Positions 34,891 to 43,874 of a stretch of 64,000 bases of DNA are shown here, in pieces. The notes beneath the pieces are model-generated. The model did not search any database. It was not told the DNA's origin and saw only the letters and a list, made by a program, of their open reading frames with translations. The stretch's first letter is position 1, and the number at the start of each line of letters is the position of its first letter. Source of the stretch: Mycetocola zhujimingii (lineage in GTDB: Bacteria > Actinomycetota > Actinomycetes > Actinomycetales > Microbacteriaceae). Position numbers and translations under genes: made by a program. The DNA lies in assembly GCF_003065425.1 (NCBI RefSeq), contig NZ_CP026949.1, positions 372,001 to 436,000 of the forward strand, written 5' to 3'.

Positions 34891-35819
34891 TGTCTCTCAC
34901 CACTCCAACGGTCGCCGCGACAGGCACCCCGACCGAGCCGCGCTCGATCCCAACCAAGCGGCCATTCAAGTTCAGCCGCTGGTTCGCGGCAACCGGCTGG
35001 CGGCACCTCGTCGGCATCGTGATGGTCGTCTTCTCGGTCTTCCCGCTGCTGTACGTCCTGAGTGCATCGTTCAACCCGAACGGCACGCTGCTGCAGTCAA
35101 ACGGCCTCTTCTCCGCCTTCGGCCTCGACAACTACGTCGACCTGTTCAACACCCCCGAGCAGCCGTACGCCGCGTGGTTCGTGAACACCCTCGTCATCGG
35201 CCTGACCACAGCGATCGGAACCGTCTTCCTGGGCGCGCTCGCCGCATACTGCTTCAGCCGGATGCGATTCGTCGGCCGCCGGTTCGGACTGATGTCGCTG
35301 CTGATCGTGCAGATCTTCCCGCAGCTGCTCGCGGTGGTCGCGATCTTCCTCCTGCTCACGACGCTCGGCGACATCTTCCCGATCCTCGGCCTGGACAATC
35401 AGATCGCACTGATCCTCGTGTACCTCGGCGGAGCGCTCGGCGTGAACACGTACCTGATGTACGGGTTCTTCAACACGGTGCCGTCGTCGCTCGACGAAGC
35501 GGCGAAGCTTGACGGCGCCGGTCACGCGCGGATCTTCTTCACCATCATCCTGCGCCTTGTCGCGCCGATCCTCGCCGTTGTCGGGTTGCTGAGCTTCATC
35601 GCAACCACGAGCGACTTCGTGATCGCGAGCGTTGTGCTGGTGAGCCCCGAGCGGCAGACGCTCGCCGTCGGTCTCTACCAGTTCGTGTCGCAGGAGTTCT
35701 CGAGCAACTGGGGCGTCTTCGCCGCCGGTGCCGTGCTCGCGGCGATCCCGGTGATGGCACTGTTCCTGTACCTGCAGAAGTACATCGTCTCCGGCCTCAC
35801 CGCCGGCGCCGTCAAGTAA
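34890..35819 (+). CDS. malG: Maltose ABC transporter permease MalG
   Basis: 309 residues, about six helices. EAA loop SLDEAAKLDGAGHARIFFTI and YLMYGFFNTVP precede the final helices; VIASVVLVSPERQTLAVGLY is typical of MalG. TAATG overlaps join it to malF before and the GH13 gene after. No MalK/MsiK ATPase is encoded here; actinobacteria usually use a shared MsiK from another locus. Confidence 0.93.
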   Translation: MSLTTPTVAATGTPTEPRSIPTKRPFKFSRWFAATGWRHLVGIVMVVFSVFPLLYVLSASFNPNGTLLQSNGLFSAFGLDNYVDLFNTPEQPYAAWFVNTLVIGLTTAIGTVFLGALAAYCFSRMRFVGRRFGLMSLLIVQIFPQLLAVVAIFLLLTTLGDIFPILGLDNQIALILVYLGGALGVNTYLMYGFFNTVPSSLDEAAKLDGAGHARIFFTIILRLVAPILAVVGLLSFIATTSDFVIASVVLVSPERQTLAVGLYQFVSQEFSSNWGVFAAGAVLAAIPVMALFLYLQKYIVSGLTAGAVK

Positions 35820-37648
35820 TGGAACCGCACCACGACGGGTCCCCGCTCTACGTCTCCAACCAGTCGCCGGCGCTCGGCGAGTGGGTGCAGGTGCGGCTGC
35901 GCGTGCCGCACACGCTCGGCGAGCCCCGCGCGGTCCGGGTGCGGTCGAACCCGGATCGCGAGCCGCGCTTCTCTGAAGCCACCCTGCTGAGCACAGCGGC
36001 GGGCTGGGACTGGTGGCAGGCGGAGATCCTCATCGAGAATCCGGTGCACGGGTACCGGTGGGTCGTGCGGACGGGCGACGGGCATGATCTCTGGATCAAC
36101 GCCCGCGGTGTCTTCGACACCGAGACGCTCGACAGCGAGGATTTCAAACTCACGAGCCACCCTGCCCCGCCCCGGTGGGCATCGGGCACCGTGCTGTACC
36201 AGATCCTTCCAGACCGGTTCGCGCGGAGTGCGGCAGCCAGCCAGCGCGAAGCTCCGGACTGGGCGATCCCCGCGGAGTGGGACGACGAGGTTGAGCTCGA
36301 GCAGCCCGCTCGGTCTCAGCAGTTCTTCGGGGGAGACCTCGACGGCATCACCCTGCACCTCGACCACCTCGAGAAGCTCGGCGTCAGCGCCCTGTACCTC
36401 ACCCCGATCTTCGCCGGCCGGTCGAATCACCGGTATGACGCGTCCAACTTCGACGCCGTCGATCCGCTGCTCGGCGGCGATGAAGCGCTCGTACGACTCG
36501 TCGAGGCCGCGCACGCCCGCGGGCTCCGTGTCCTCGGCGACCTCACCAGCAACCATTCCGGTGACGCCCACGACTGGTTCGTCGCTGCCCACCGGCATCC
36601 GGAAGCCATCGAAAGTGACTTCTATCACTGGCTCGACGACGAGCAGGAGACGTACGCGTCGTGGCTGGGAGTCCCGAGCCTGCCGAAGCTCAACTGGAAC
36701 TCGCCCGAACTGCGCCGCCGGTTCATCGAGGGCGATGACTCGATCGTCGCGAAGTGGCTGAAGCCCCCGTTCGCGCTCGACGGCTGGCGCATCGACGTCG
36801 CCAACATGACCGGCCGCCTGGCGGACCAGGACCTCAACGCCGATGTGCGCCGCACGATTCGGCGCACCATGATCGACGTGAACCCGGACACCCTCCTCGT
36901 CGCCGAGTCGACCAACGACGCCTCGATCGATTTCCAGGGCGACGGCTGGCACGGCGCGATGACCTACGCCAACTTCACCCGGCCTCTCTGGGGCTGGCTC
37001 AGTGAACCGGGAACACCGGCGGGTGGTGGCCTCGGGATGAACATGTCGACCATGCCGACGTACACCGGGCAGCAGTTCTACCGCGCGCACCGGCAGTTCT
37101 CCGCCGGCTTCCCGTGGCAGACGCGTCTCGCCACCATGAACGCGCTCGACACCCACGACACACCGCGGTTCGCGACGCACGCACTGCCGGGAGTGATCCC
37201 GGTCGCGCTCGGCATGTCGATGACGTTGCCGGGTATCCCGGTCGTCTTCGCCGGTGACGAGTTCGGGCTCACCGGTATCGACGGCGAGCACTCGCGCACA
37301 CCGATGCCGTGGGAGCGTGCCGACGAAGCCGGTGAGCGGATCGACCTGTACGCGACGCTCATCGGCCTGCGCCGCACGCACTCGTCGCTCAACGGCGGCG
37401 GTATGCGGTGGTTACACGTCGGTGACGACGTGCTCGTCTACGCCCGCGAAGACGAGTTCGAGACCATCCTCATGGTTGCGGCGCGCGCGGACTTCGATGT
37501 GCGCCTGCACGCGGATGCCGTCGGCGGCGTGCAATCAGCTACCCGCCTGTTCGGCTCTGCGGCGTTGTCCACCGATGAGGATGGCATCCGCCTGTCCGGC
37601 GACGGCCCGGCTTTCGCAGTGTGGCAGCTGGCGGGCGTCGCGCTGTAG
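35819..37648 (+). CDS. GH13 cyclomaltodextrinase/neopullulanase-like alpha-glycosidase
   Basis: 609 residues. An N-terminal beta domain (about 1-115, CBM34-like) precedes the GH13 barrel with QILPDRFARS, LTSNHSGDAHDWFV (region I), DGWRIDVANMTGR (nucleophile Asp), LLVAESTNDA (Glu) and ALDTHDTPRF (Asp). The N-terminal domain and active-site wording fit enzymes that open cyclodextrins or cut maltodextrins inside the cell. TAATG coupling to malG makes it part of the import operon. Ends 32 bases before the second palindromic element. Confidence 0.88.
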   Translation: MEPHHDGSPLYVSNQSPALGEWVQVRLRVPHTLGEPRAVRVRSNPDREPRFSEATLLSTAAGWDWWQAEILIENPVHGYRWVVRTGDGHDLWINARGVFDTETLDSEDFKLTSHPAPPRWASGTVLYQILPDRFARSAAASQREAPDWAIPAEWDDEVELEQPARSQQFFGGDLDGITLHLDHLEKLGVSALYLTPIFAGRSNHRYDASNFDAVDPLLGGDEALVRLVEAAHARGLRVLGDLTSNHSGDAHDWFVAAHRHPEAIESDFYHWLDDEQETYASWLGVPSLPKLNWNSPELRRRFIEGDDSIVAKWLKPPFALDGWRIDVANMTGRLADQDLNADVRRTIRRTMIDVNPDTLLVAESTNDASIDFQGDGWHGAMTYANFTRPLWGWLSEPGTPAGGGLGMNMSTMPTYTGQQFYRAHRQFSAGFPWQTRLATMNALDTHDTPRFATHALPGVIPVALGMSMTLPGIPVVFAGDEFGLTGIDGEHSRTPMPWERADEAGERIDLYATLIGLRRTHSSLNGGGMRWLHVGDDVLVYAREDEFETILMVAARADFDVRLHADAVGGVQSATRLFGSAALSTDEDGIRLSGDGPAFAVWQLAGVAL

Positions 37649-37677
37649 AGAGCCCGACCCGCTCGCGCCCACCGCTG

Positions 37678-37737
37678 CACATCCATGCCCGCGCTGCAGA
37701 AGAATCTGCAGCGCGGGCATGGATACTGCAGCGCTCG
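37678..37737. repeat. Palindromic intergenic element, copy 2
   Basis: CCATGCCCGCGCTGCAGA (37683-37700), loop AGAA, and its exact complement (37705-37722) form an 18-bp perfect stem, 20 with flanking pairs. CTGCAGCGCTCG follows at 37726-37737. Compared with copy 1 at 5967-6033, the left flank (CACATCCAT), the stem tip (CTGCAGA/TCTGCAG) and the right flank are the same, while the middle seven base pairs differ at five positions, all compensated. It also lies between convergent genes. Confidence 0.75.
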
Positions 37738-37804
37738 ATGAGGGAGCTACTCGCGGTGTGGCCCGGCGAGGGGACCTACTCGCTGTGCAACTCGGCGAGG
37801 GGAC

Positions 37805-38368
37805 CTACTCGCCCGGCTTGGCTTTCGGGGCTTTCGGCTCCTTGGGTTCTTTGGGCGCCTTGGGTTCCTTCTCGTTGTTCCCGTTCCCGTTGCCGTTGCC
37901 GGGCCCGTCGGGTTCCGACTCGTCCGGCTCGGACTCATCCGGCTCGTCTTCGTTTTCCTCGTCGGGGACCGGAGTCGTTGGGCTCACGGGCGTGACGGTC
38001 GTTGTCGGTTGCGGCTCCGGTTCGACGGGCGCCGGGGCCTGTGCAGCCAGTGCGGCGTCGACATCGGCGAGCACCGCGGCCAGTGCCGCGTCGATGCGCT
38101 TGTGCCGAGCGAACGAGACGGAGCCGTCTGCGGCTGCCTCCTCGAGTTCAGTGTCGAACGTCGTGAGCGTGTCACGCGCGAGCTGCAGTTCGCCGTCGGC
38201 CACGGCCTGCGTGACGGTGAGCACTGTCGCCTGGAACCGCGTCGCGGCGTCAGCGTCGAGGTCGGGTGCGCTCGACTGGCACCCCGTCAGAGCGACGACA
38301 CCCAGCGCTGACGCGAGCATGAGCGGCGCCACACGGGAGCGGGGGCGGGCAGTGAAACGGGTGCTCAT
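37805..38368 (-). CDS. Lipoprotein with Lys/Pro-rich C-terminal tail
   Basis: 187 residues. Signal peptide with LTGC lipobox at about residues 27-30; a helical domain (DADAATRFQATVLTVTQAV to about residue 110); then Thr/Pro and acidic low complexity (DEPDESEPDESEPDG), GNGNGNGN, and a KEPKAPKEPKEPKAPKAKPG tail. It sits on the outer membrane face, and the cationic tail may bind teichoic acids or peptidoglycan. It overlaps the kinase gene stop by 4 bases, so it is translationally coupled to a Ser/Thr kinase and probably signals with it. Confidence 0.75.
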   Translation of the reverse strand: MSTRFTARPRSRVAPLMLASALGVVALTGCQSSAPDLDADAATRFQATVLTVTQAVADGELQLARDTLTTFDTELEEAAADGSVSFARHKRIDAALAAVLADVDAALAAQAPAPVEPEPQPTTTVTPVSPTTPVPDEENEDEPDESEPDESEPDGPGNGNGNGNNEKEPKAPKEPKEPKAPKAKPGE

Positions 38369-39684
38369 GGTGTCACGCTCTTCTGGAGTTCATCAAGGTG
38401 CTCGCCGATCTCGCCGGGCACCGCGGGGTAGTCGACGGACGCTGGCTCAGTAGTACCGCCCAGGGCGACCCCAAGCGCGACGGCGACCGCTATCACCACG
38501 GCAGCTGCCGCTGCCACGAGCGTCGGCGTCAACCCCATGCGGTGGCGCGGCCGTGTGGACTCCGTCGTCGCGGACCCCGACGTCGCGGGCGCAGACGCTG
38601 CGTGCGCAGACACTGTGCGCGCAGACGTTGCGGGTGCCGACGCCGACGCCGCAGTCGCGGACGCAACGGTCACGGCATCCGTCGCGAACTCACGAGACGT
38701 GCCGGGCGTGAGAAGCGCCGTCGATGCCGTTCCGGGTCCCGATGCTTCGGGAAGCAGCACGGTGGGGGAGCCGGTGTCGCCGACGGTCATCGCCGCGGTC
38801 GCCTCGTCGGGGTCTGCCGCCGACCGATAAGCGCCGAGTCGCTGGATGCCGCGAAGTGCGAGTGCGACCTCGTGGGCGCTCGGTCGGTTGGCGGGCAGCC
38901 GCGCGGTCATGGCGGCGAGAGTCTCGGCGAGCAGCGGGTCGAGATCATCCGGCAGCACGGGGTCTCGCGTCAGCGGAGCGAGCGCCGCGTGCTGCCCTGA
39001 CCCGGAGAATGCGCGACGGCCGGTCGCGCACTCGAGAAGCACCAGGCCGAGGGAGTACACGTCGCTCGCCGGTCCGACGTCTTCTCCGCGGGCCTGTTCC
39101 GGGCTGAGATACCCCGCGGAGCCGACGGTGAAGTGCGTCGCCGTGATGCGAGTGCCATCCACCAGCCGGGCGATGCCGAAGTCGCTGAGTTTCGGGTGCG
39201 GACGGGTGTCGTTGCCCGCCGTGTGGGCGAGCAGGATGTTCGCCGGTTTCACGTCGCGGTGCACAACGCCGCGGTCGTGAATGTAGTTCAGGGCGTCGGC
39301 GAGGTCGGCACCGATGTGCCGGGTGTCGTCGGCGCTGAGCGCCCCAGCAGCGAGCCCCTCACGGAGGTCGGACCCTCGGATGAGTTCCATCACGAGGTAG
39401 GAGCGCGGATGCAGGGGGTCGCTCTCATCGGTTCCGGCGTCGAGCAGCGTGACGAGGCCGGGGTGGGCCAGGCTCGCGAGCAGTGAGATCTCGCCCTGCT
39501 GCCGACGGAAGTCACCGGGCGACGCGGATGCCGGCGAGAAAAGTTTGACGGCGACGTCACGCTGCAGCGACTCGTCGCGGGCACGGTACACCGAGGCCAT
39601 GCCGCCGGCGCCGATGAGTGCGAGCAGGCGGTATCGCCCCGACAGCGTCAGGTCGAGCGGGCGTGCGTGTGAGATCTCGGTCAT
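38365..39684 (-). CDS. Transmembrane serine/threonine protein kinase
   Basis: 439 residues. Kinase domain about 15-280: GAGGMASVYRARD (P-loop), VAVKLF (Lys), HRDVKPANILL (catalytic loop), LSDFGIARLV (DFG) and SAGYLSPEQARGEDV (activation/APE region). A long Ala/Thr/Ser linker follows, then one membrane helix (LVAAAAAVVIAVAVALGVAL) and a short outer tail; no PASTA repeats. ATG 39684 has GGAAGG upstream. It is followed directly by a lipoprotein that could be its external sensor or partner. PknB-type family; targets unknown. Confidence 0.9.
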   Translation of the reverse strand: MTEISHARPLDLTLSGRYRLLALIGAGGMASVYRARDESLQRDVAVKLFSPASASPGDFRRQQGEISLLASLAHPGLVTLLDAGTDESDPLHPRSYLVMELIRGSDLREGLAAGALSADDTRHIGADLADALNYIHDRGVVHRDVKPANILLAHTAGNDTRPHPKLSDFGIARLVDGTRITATHFTVGSAGYLSPEQARGEDVGPASDVYSLGLVLLECATGRRAFSGSGQHAALAPLTRDPVLPDDLDPLLAETLAAMTARLPANRPSAHEVALALRGIQRLGAYRSAADPDEATAAMTVGDTGSPTVLLPEASGPGTASTALLTPGTSREFATDAVTVASATAASASAPATSARTVSAHAASAPATSGSATTESTRPRHRMGLTPTLVAAAAAVVIAVAVALGVALGGTTEPASVDYPAVPGEIGEHLDELQKSVTP

Positions 39685-39792
39685 GGGTCCTTCCCTCCTG
39701 CCCATGCTACGTTGGCAGCACAAGCACCGGATATGGTTCGAAGCACCCCGCGATGGATGCTAGTCTCTACTGGTGCCATTTCGTATGGCCAC

Positions 39793-39864
<72 letters not shown>

Positions 39865-39899
39865 CGTTACTTTCTCGGTAAGCCCGGGCGAAGTTTCGC

Positions 39900-39973
39900 G
39901 GCAGGGTAGCTCAGTTGGTGAGAGCGCACGACTCATAATCGTGAGGTCGCGGGTTCGAATCCCGCTCCTGCTA
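39900..39973 (+). tRNA. tRNA-Met (CAT), elongator type
   Basis: Acceptor GGCAGGG pairs with TCCTGCT (39966-39972), D-arm AGCTCAGTTGGTGAGAGC, anticodon stem CACGA/TCGTG around CTCATAA with anticodon CAT, T-arm GCGGGTTCGAATCCCGC. It lies 35 bases after tRNA-Thr, as a pair. The first acceptor pair is G-T, and the initiator's unpaired C1-A72 is not seen, so elongator Met is likely (a CAT-Ile2 tRNA is not excluded). Confidence 0.9.
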
Positions 39974-40006
39974 CGGGGAAAGGCCCCTCAAGGCCTCTTC
40001 CCACTG

Positions 40007-40035
40007 AACCCCAAGGTCTCGCCACCTTGGGGTTT
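40007..40035 (+). terminator. Terminator after the tRNA pair
   Basis: AACCCCAAGGT and ACCTTGGGGTT form an 11-bp stem with a 6-base loop, ending in TTTCT. Confidence 0.8.
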
Positions 40036-40182
40036 CTCCGTATCCGGGGGCCTGTTTCCGTCATCCCGGCCGTCGCACCATGCATGCAAAGGCGACGGAG
40101 TGCAACCCCGGTAAACGTTCAGCCCGCGGCAACGTAAAATCGATGGGTACTCGGCGTCGCCGAGGTCGAGAGGGAGTCTTTT

Positions 40183-41205
40183 TTGGCCGGCAATGCAACG
40201 ACCACACATCGCAACGTCTCGTTGCTGTCTGTTTCGTCCACACTCGCCTCTCGCGTCACGACGTCGGAGGAGATCGACGCCCGCCTGAAACCCGTGCTCA
40301 AGCGCCTGCGACTGCCGCAGCGCCTGCTGCAGCGCGTCGCCGGTGTTCACGAACGCCGCAACTGGGAAGAAGGTGTCACCTTCGACACCGCAGCGGTCGA
40401 TGCGGGCAACCCCGCCATGGCATCCGCCGGTATCACCCCCGACAAGGTCGGCCTTCTTATCAACACCTCCGTGACCCGCAAGCACCTCGAACCGTCCGTC
40501 GCGGTCAAGATGCACCACGGCCTCGGCCTGCCGTCGTCGGCGATCAACTTCGACATTGCCAACGCGTGCCTCGGTTTCGTGAACGGTATGACCCTGGCGT
40601 CGCAGCTCATCGACGCCGGTCAGATCGAATACGCGGTGATCATCGACGGCGAAGATGCCGACGAGATCCAGCACAACACCATCGAGCGGCTTCACCGCCC
40701 CGACATCAGCCGCACAGACTTCATGAGCGAGTTCGCGAGCCTCACCCTCGGGTCGGGTGCCGCCGCCGCTGTTCTCGGTCGTGCCGACGACAACCCGAAC
40801 GGCCACCGCATTCTCGGTGGCGTCACTCGTGCGGCCACCCAGTTCAACGAACTCTGCGTCGGCAGCGTCGACGGCATGTTCACCGACGCCAAGGCACTGC
40901 TCAAGGGCGGCATGCAGCTCGTCACCTCTGCCTGGAAAGAAGCCCGCACCGACTGGAGCTGGGCCTCGATGGACCGCTACATCATGCACCAGGTGTCCGA
41001 CGTGCACACCAACGCCATCGTCAAGGCGATCGGTATCGATCGCACTCGGGTGCCGCTGACGTACCCGACCCTCGGCAACGTCGGTCCCGCGTCGATCCCC
41101 ATCACCCTCGCTTCGCAGGCCGACAGCCTCAAGAGCGGCGACCGCGTTCTGCTCATGGGCGTTGGTTCCGGCCTCAACACGGCGATGATGGAACTCGCCT
41201 GGTGA
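40183..41205 (+). CDS. oleA: OleA, head-to-head fatty acyl-CoA condensing thiolase
   Basis: 340 residues of the KAS III/OleA family, TTG start at 40183 after GAGAGGGAG. The nucleophile Cys is in NACLGF (C129), and an ARKHLEPS-like Glu lies at residue 103; the 26-residue spacing equals that between the OleA-specific catalytic Glu and Cys (E117/C143) of Xanthomonas OleA. HQVSD and GNVGPASIP hold the His and Asn. It joins two fatty acyl-CoAs into a 2-alkyl-3-ketoacid. First of three overlapping genes oleA, oleBC and oleD. Confidence 0.92.
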   Translation: MAGNATTTHRNVSLLSVSSTLASRVTTSEEIDARLKPVLKRLRLPQRLLQRVAGVHERRNWEEGVTFDTAAVDAGNPAMASAGITPDKVGLLINTSVTRKHLEPSVAVKMHHGLGLPSSAINFDIANACLGFVNGMTLASQLIDAGQIEYAVIIDGEDADEIQHNTIERLHRPDISRTDFMSEFASLTLGSGAAAAVLGRADDNPNGHRILGGVTRAATQFNELCVGSVDGMFTDAKALLKGGMQLVTSAWKEARTDWSWASMDRYIMHQVSDVHTNAIVKAIGIDRTRVPLTYPTLGNVGPASIPITLASQADSLKSGDRVLLMGVGSGLNTAMMELAW

Positions 41206-43874
41206 GTCCCCGGCTGCCGCGCGCGGCTGAGCTGCGCTCACCCGCGACCCTTCCTCCGCTTGGCCTCGACGGGCTTGACCCCGCCTTCTCCCGGATTGTG
41301 ACGGCGACGGATGCTGCGGCATCCGTTTCGCGCGACTGGCACGTTCTCGACAACGCCGACCGCCTCGCCGAACTCGGTGTAACACCCGTGGGCACCATTC
41401 TCTGCGTGCACGGCAACCCGACCTGGTCGTACCTCTGGCGCCGTCTGGTGTCGAAGGCGACGGATGCTGCCGCGAACGGTGGCGAGGCGTGGCGTGTTAT
41501 CGCTGTGGACCAGCTGGACATGGGGTTCTCTGAGCGCACCGGTGAGCGTCGACCGCTCGCGCAGCGCGTTCGCGACCTCGGTGCGCTCACCGACGCGCTC
41601 GAACTCGACGGACCTGTGTTCACCCTCGGACACGACTGGGGCGGTGTCGTGTCGCTCGGCTGGGCCGTCGACCACCCCGACCTGCTCGCCGGTGTGATGC
41701 TGCTCAACACGGCGGTGCACCAGCCGGAGGCCGACCCGATTCCTGCGCCGCTGCGGCTCGCGCTCCAGCCCGCGCTGCTCGGCAAAGCCACTGTCGCGAC
41801 TCCCGCGTTCCTCGAGACGACGCTCGCCCTTGCGCACCCGGCGCTGCCGAAGGCCGTCAAGGACGGCTACCGCGCGCCATACAGCGACGCGACCCGACGC
41901 GTCGGCATCGGCGGTTTCGTCGCCGACATCCCCGTCGACGCCGATCACGAGAGCTTTGCTGAACTCACCCGCATCTCCTCGGGGGTCGCTCAGCTCACTG
42001 TCCCCGCGCTCATGCTGTGGGGCCCGCGCGACCCGATCTTCAGCGACAAGTACCTCGACGACCTCATCGACCGGTTGCCGCACGCCGATGTGCACCGGTT
42101 CGAGGGTGCAGGACACCTGGTTGCCGAAGATGTGGACTATGCCGGTGCCGTCCTGACCTGGCTGGCCGACGGCATCCGTTCTGCGAGTACCGATTCTGCC
42201 GCCGCAACGGCTGCCGCCGCCGACGTTGACCGTCAGCCGCTGTGGCACTACCTCGACGAAATGCGCGACAGTGACGACACTGTCGTGGTGGACATGGTGC
42301 CGCCCACGGGCGATGAGCCGCGCGTGGTCAGCTGGAAGCTGCTGTCGCGACGGGTCCGCCAGATCGCCGCTGGACTTTCCGCGATCGGTGTGAAGAAGGG
42401 CGACCGGGTGTCGCTGCTGATTCCGCCGAGCGCCGACCTCGTTGCCGTGCTGTACGCGTGCCTGCGGATCGGCGCGATTGTCGTCGTCGCCGACGCTGGG
42501 CTCGGTCTCAAGGGACTCACCCGTGCTGTGCGCGGCGCGTGCCCCGACCACATCATTGGTGCGGCTACCGGCCTTGCTGCGGCGCGTGCGCTCGGCTGGC
42601 CTGGCCAGAAGATCTCAACGGCGACGTTCCCTGCGCCGGTGCGCCGGGCTCTCGACATTTCGTACTCCCTGTCTGACCTGATCTCGCTCGGTTCCGACGA
42701 GATCATGCCTGAGCCTCCCGCGCCGACCGACACCGCTGCCGTGCTGTTCACCTCCGGCTCCACCGGACCGGCGAAGGGCGTCGTCTACACCCACGCCCAG
42801 CTGTCCGCTGTGCGTGACGCGCTCGCCGCCCAGTACGGAGTCGGGGTCGGAACCGGACTCGTCGCCGGCTTTGCACCGTTCGCGCTGCTCGGCCCGGCGC
42901 TCGGCGCCCGGTCGGTCACGCCCGACATGGACGTGACCTCTCCCAAGACCCTCACCGCGACCGCCGTCGCCGCAGCGGTCGCCGCGGTCAATGCCACAGT
43001 CGTGTTCCTCTCACCGGCCGCCGTCGCGAATGTTGTCGCGACCGCCGGCGAGCTGACGGATGCCGACGGCGAGGCCCTCGCTGGCGTTGAGCGGTTCCTC
43101 TCAGCCGGTGCTCCGGTCTCAGAGCCGCTGCTCGCCGCGATCTCGGCGCTCATGCCCAACGCGACGGCGCATACCCCCTACGGCATGACCGAGGGTCTGC
43201 TGATGACGGACATCACGCTCGACGGCATCCGTGAGGCTGCGGCTGAAGCCGGTGCTGGCGGCGTCTGCGTCGGTACGCCGACGGGGGTCACGCGTGTGCG
43301 CATCGCGCCGCTCGACGAGACCGGCCGCTCCACCGAAGAACTCACCGACGAGCCCAACGTCACCGGCGAGATCATCGTCTCCGCGCCGCACGTCGAAGAC
43401 CACTACGACCGGCTCTGGCTGACCCACCGGGCCAGCCGCCGCGGGGGAGTGCCGGGAGAACGCTGGCACCGCACCGGCGACGTCGGCCACCTTGACTCGG
43501 CCGGACGGCTCTGGGTCGAGGGGCGGATGCCGCACGTGATCGCGACAGCGAACGGTGTGCTCACGCCGGTCGGACCCGAACAGGCCATCGAGCGGCTGCA
43601 CGAGATCGCTCGCGCCGGTGTCGTCGGGGTCGGCCCTGACGGAAACCGCCAGGTCGTCGCTGTCGTCGAAACCGTGCCACCGGCTCGGAGTGTGTCGCTC
43701 GCGACGCCCGAGCTTGCCACTGCGATCCGCGGCATGGTCGACGTTCCGATCGCGGCTGCCCTCGTGGTTCCGCGGTTGCCAACCGACATCCGTCACAATT
43801 CCAAGATCAACCGTTCGGCGCTGTCCGACTGGGCTGGCGACATCCTCGCCGGCGGGCGGATGACCCACCCGTGA
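41202..43874 (+). CDS. OleB-OleC fusion: beta-lactone decarboxylase and beta-lactone synthetase
   Basis: 890 residues. Residues 1-325 are a haloalkane-dehalogenase-like alpha/beta hydrolase (HGNPTWSYLWRRL, nucleophile LGHDWGG at D145, GAGHLV His): OleB, which decarboxylates the beta-lactone to the alkene. Residues from about 350 on are an AMP-forming synthetase (LFTSGSTGPAKGVVYTH, PYGMTEGLL, RTGDVGHLD): OleC, which makes the beta-lactone with ATP. Such OleBC fusions are known in actinobacteria such as Micrococcus. GTG 41202 overlaps oleA's stop by 4 bases; the frame is open upstream of that but antisense-like. Next gene overlaps by 4. Confidence 0.92.
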   Translation: MSPRLPRAAELRSPATLPPLGLDGLDPAFSRIVTATDAAASVSRDWHVLDNADRLAELGVTPVGTILCVHGNPTWSYLWRRLVSKATDAAANGGEAWRVIAVDQLDMGFSERTGERRPLAQRVRDLGALTDALELDGPVFTLGHDWGGVVSLGWAVDHPDLLAGVMLLNTAVHQPEADPIPAPLRLALQPALLGKATVATPAFLETTLALAHPALPKAVKDGYRAPYSDATRRVGIGGFVADIPVDADHESFAELTRISSGVAQLTVPALMLWGPRDPIFSDKYLDDLIDRLPHADVHRFEGAGHLVAEDVDYAGAVLTWLADGIRSASTDSAAATAAAADVDRQPLWHYLDEMRDSDDTVVVDMVPPTGDEPRVVSWKLLSRRVRQIAAGLSAIGVKKGDRVSLLIPPSADLVAVLYACLRIGAIVVVADAGLGLKGLTRAVRGACPDHIIGAATGLAAARALGWPGQKISTATFPAPVRRALDISYSLSDLISLGSDEIMPEPPAPTDTAAVLFTSGSTGPAKGVVYTHAQLSAVRDALAAQYGVGVGTGLVAGFAPFALLGPALGARSVTPDMDVTSPKTLTATAVAAAVAAVNATVVFLSPAAVANVVATAGELTDADGEALAGVERFLSAGAPVSEPLLAAISALMPNATAHTPYGMTEGLLMTDITLDGIREAAAEAGAGGVCVGTPTGVTRVRIAPLDETGRSTEELTDEPNVTGEIIVSAPHVEDHYDRLWLTHRASRRGGVPGERWHRTGDVGHLDSAGRLWVEGRMPHVIATANGVLTPVGPEQAIERLHEIARAGVVGVGPDGNRQVVAVVETVPPARSVSLATPELATAIRGMVDVPIAAALVVPRLPTDIRHNSKINRSALSDWAGDILAGGRMTHP

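Noticed and set aside
35675-37381. Minus-strand frame of 568 codons opposite the GH13 gene
   Set aside because: Antisense of clear GH13 catalytic motifs; composition typical of high-GC shadow frames.
40080-41201. N-terminal extension of the oleBC frame across oleA
   Set aside because: It overlaps oleA in another frame and is Arg/His-rich; GTG 41202 gives a standard 4-base overlap and a normal OleB N-terminus.
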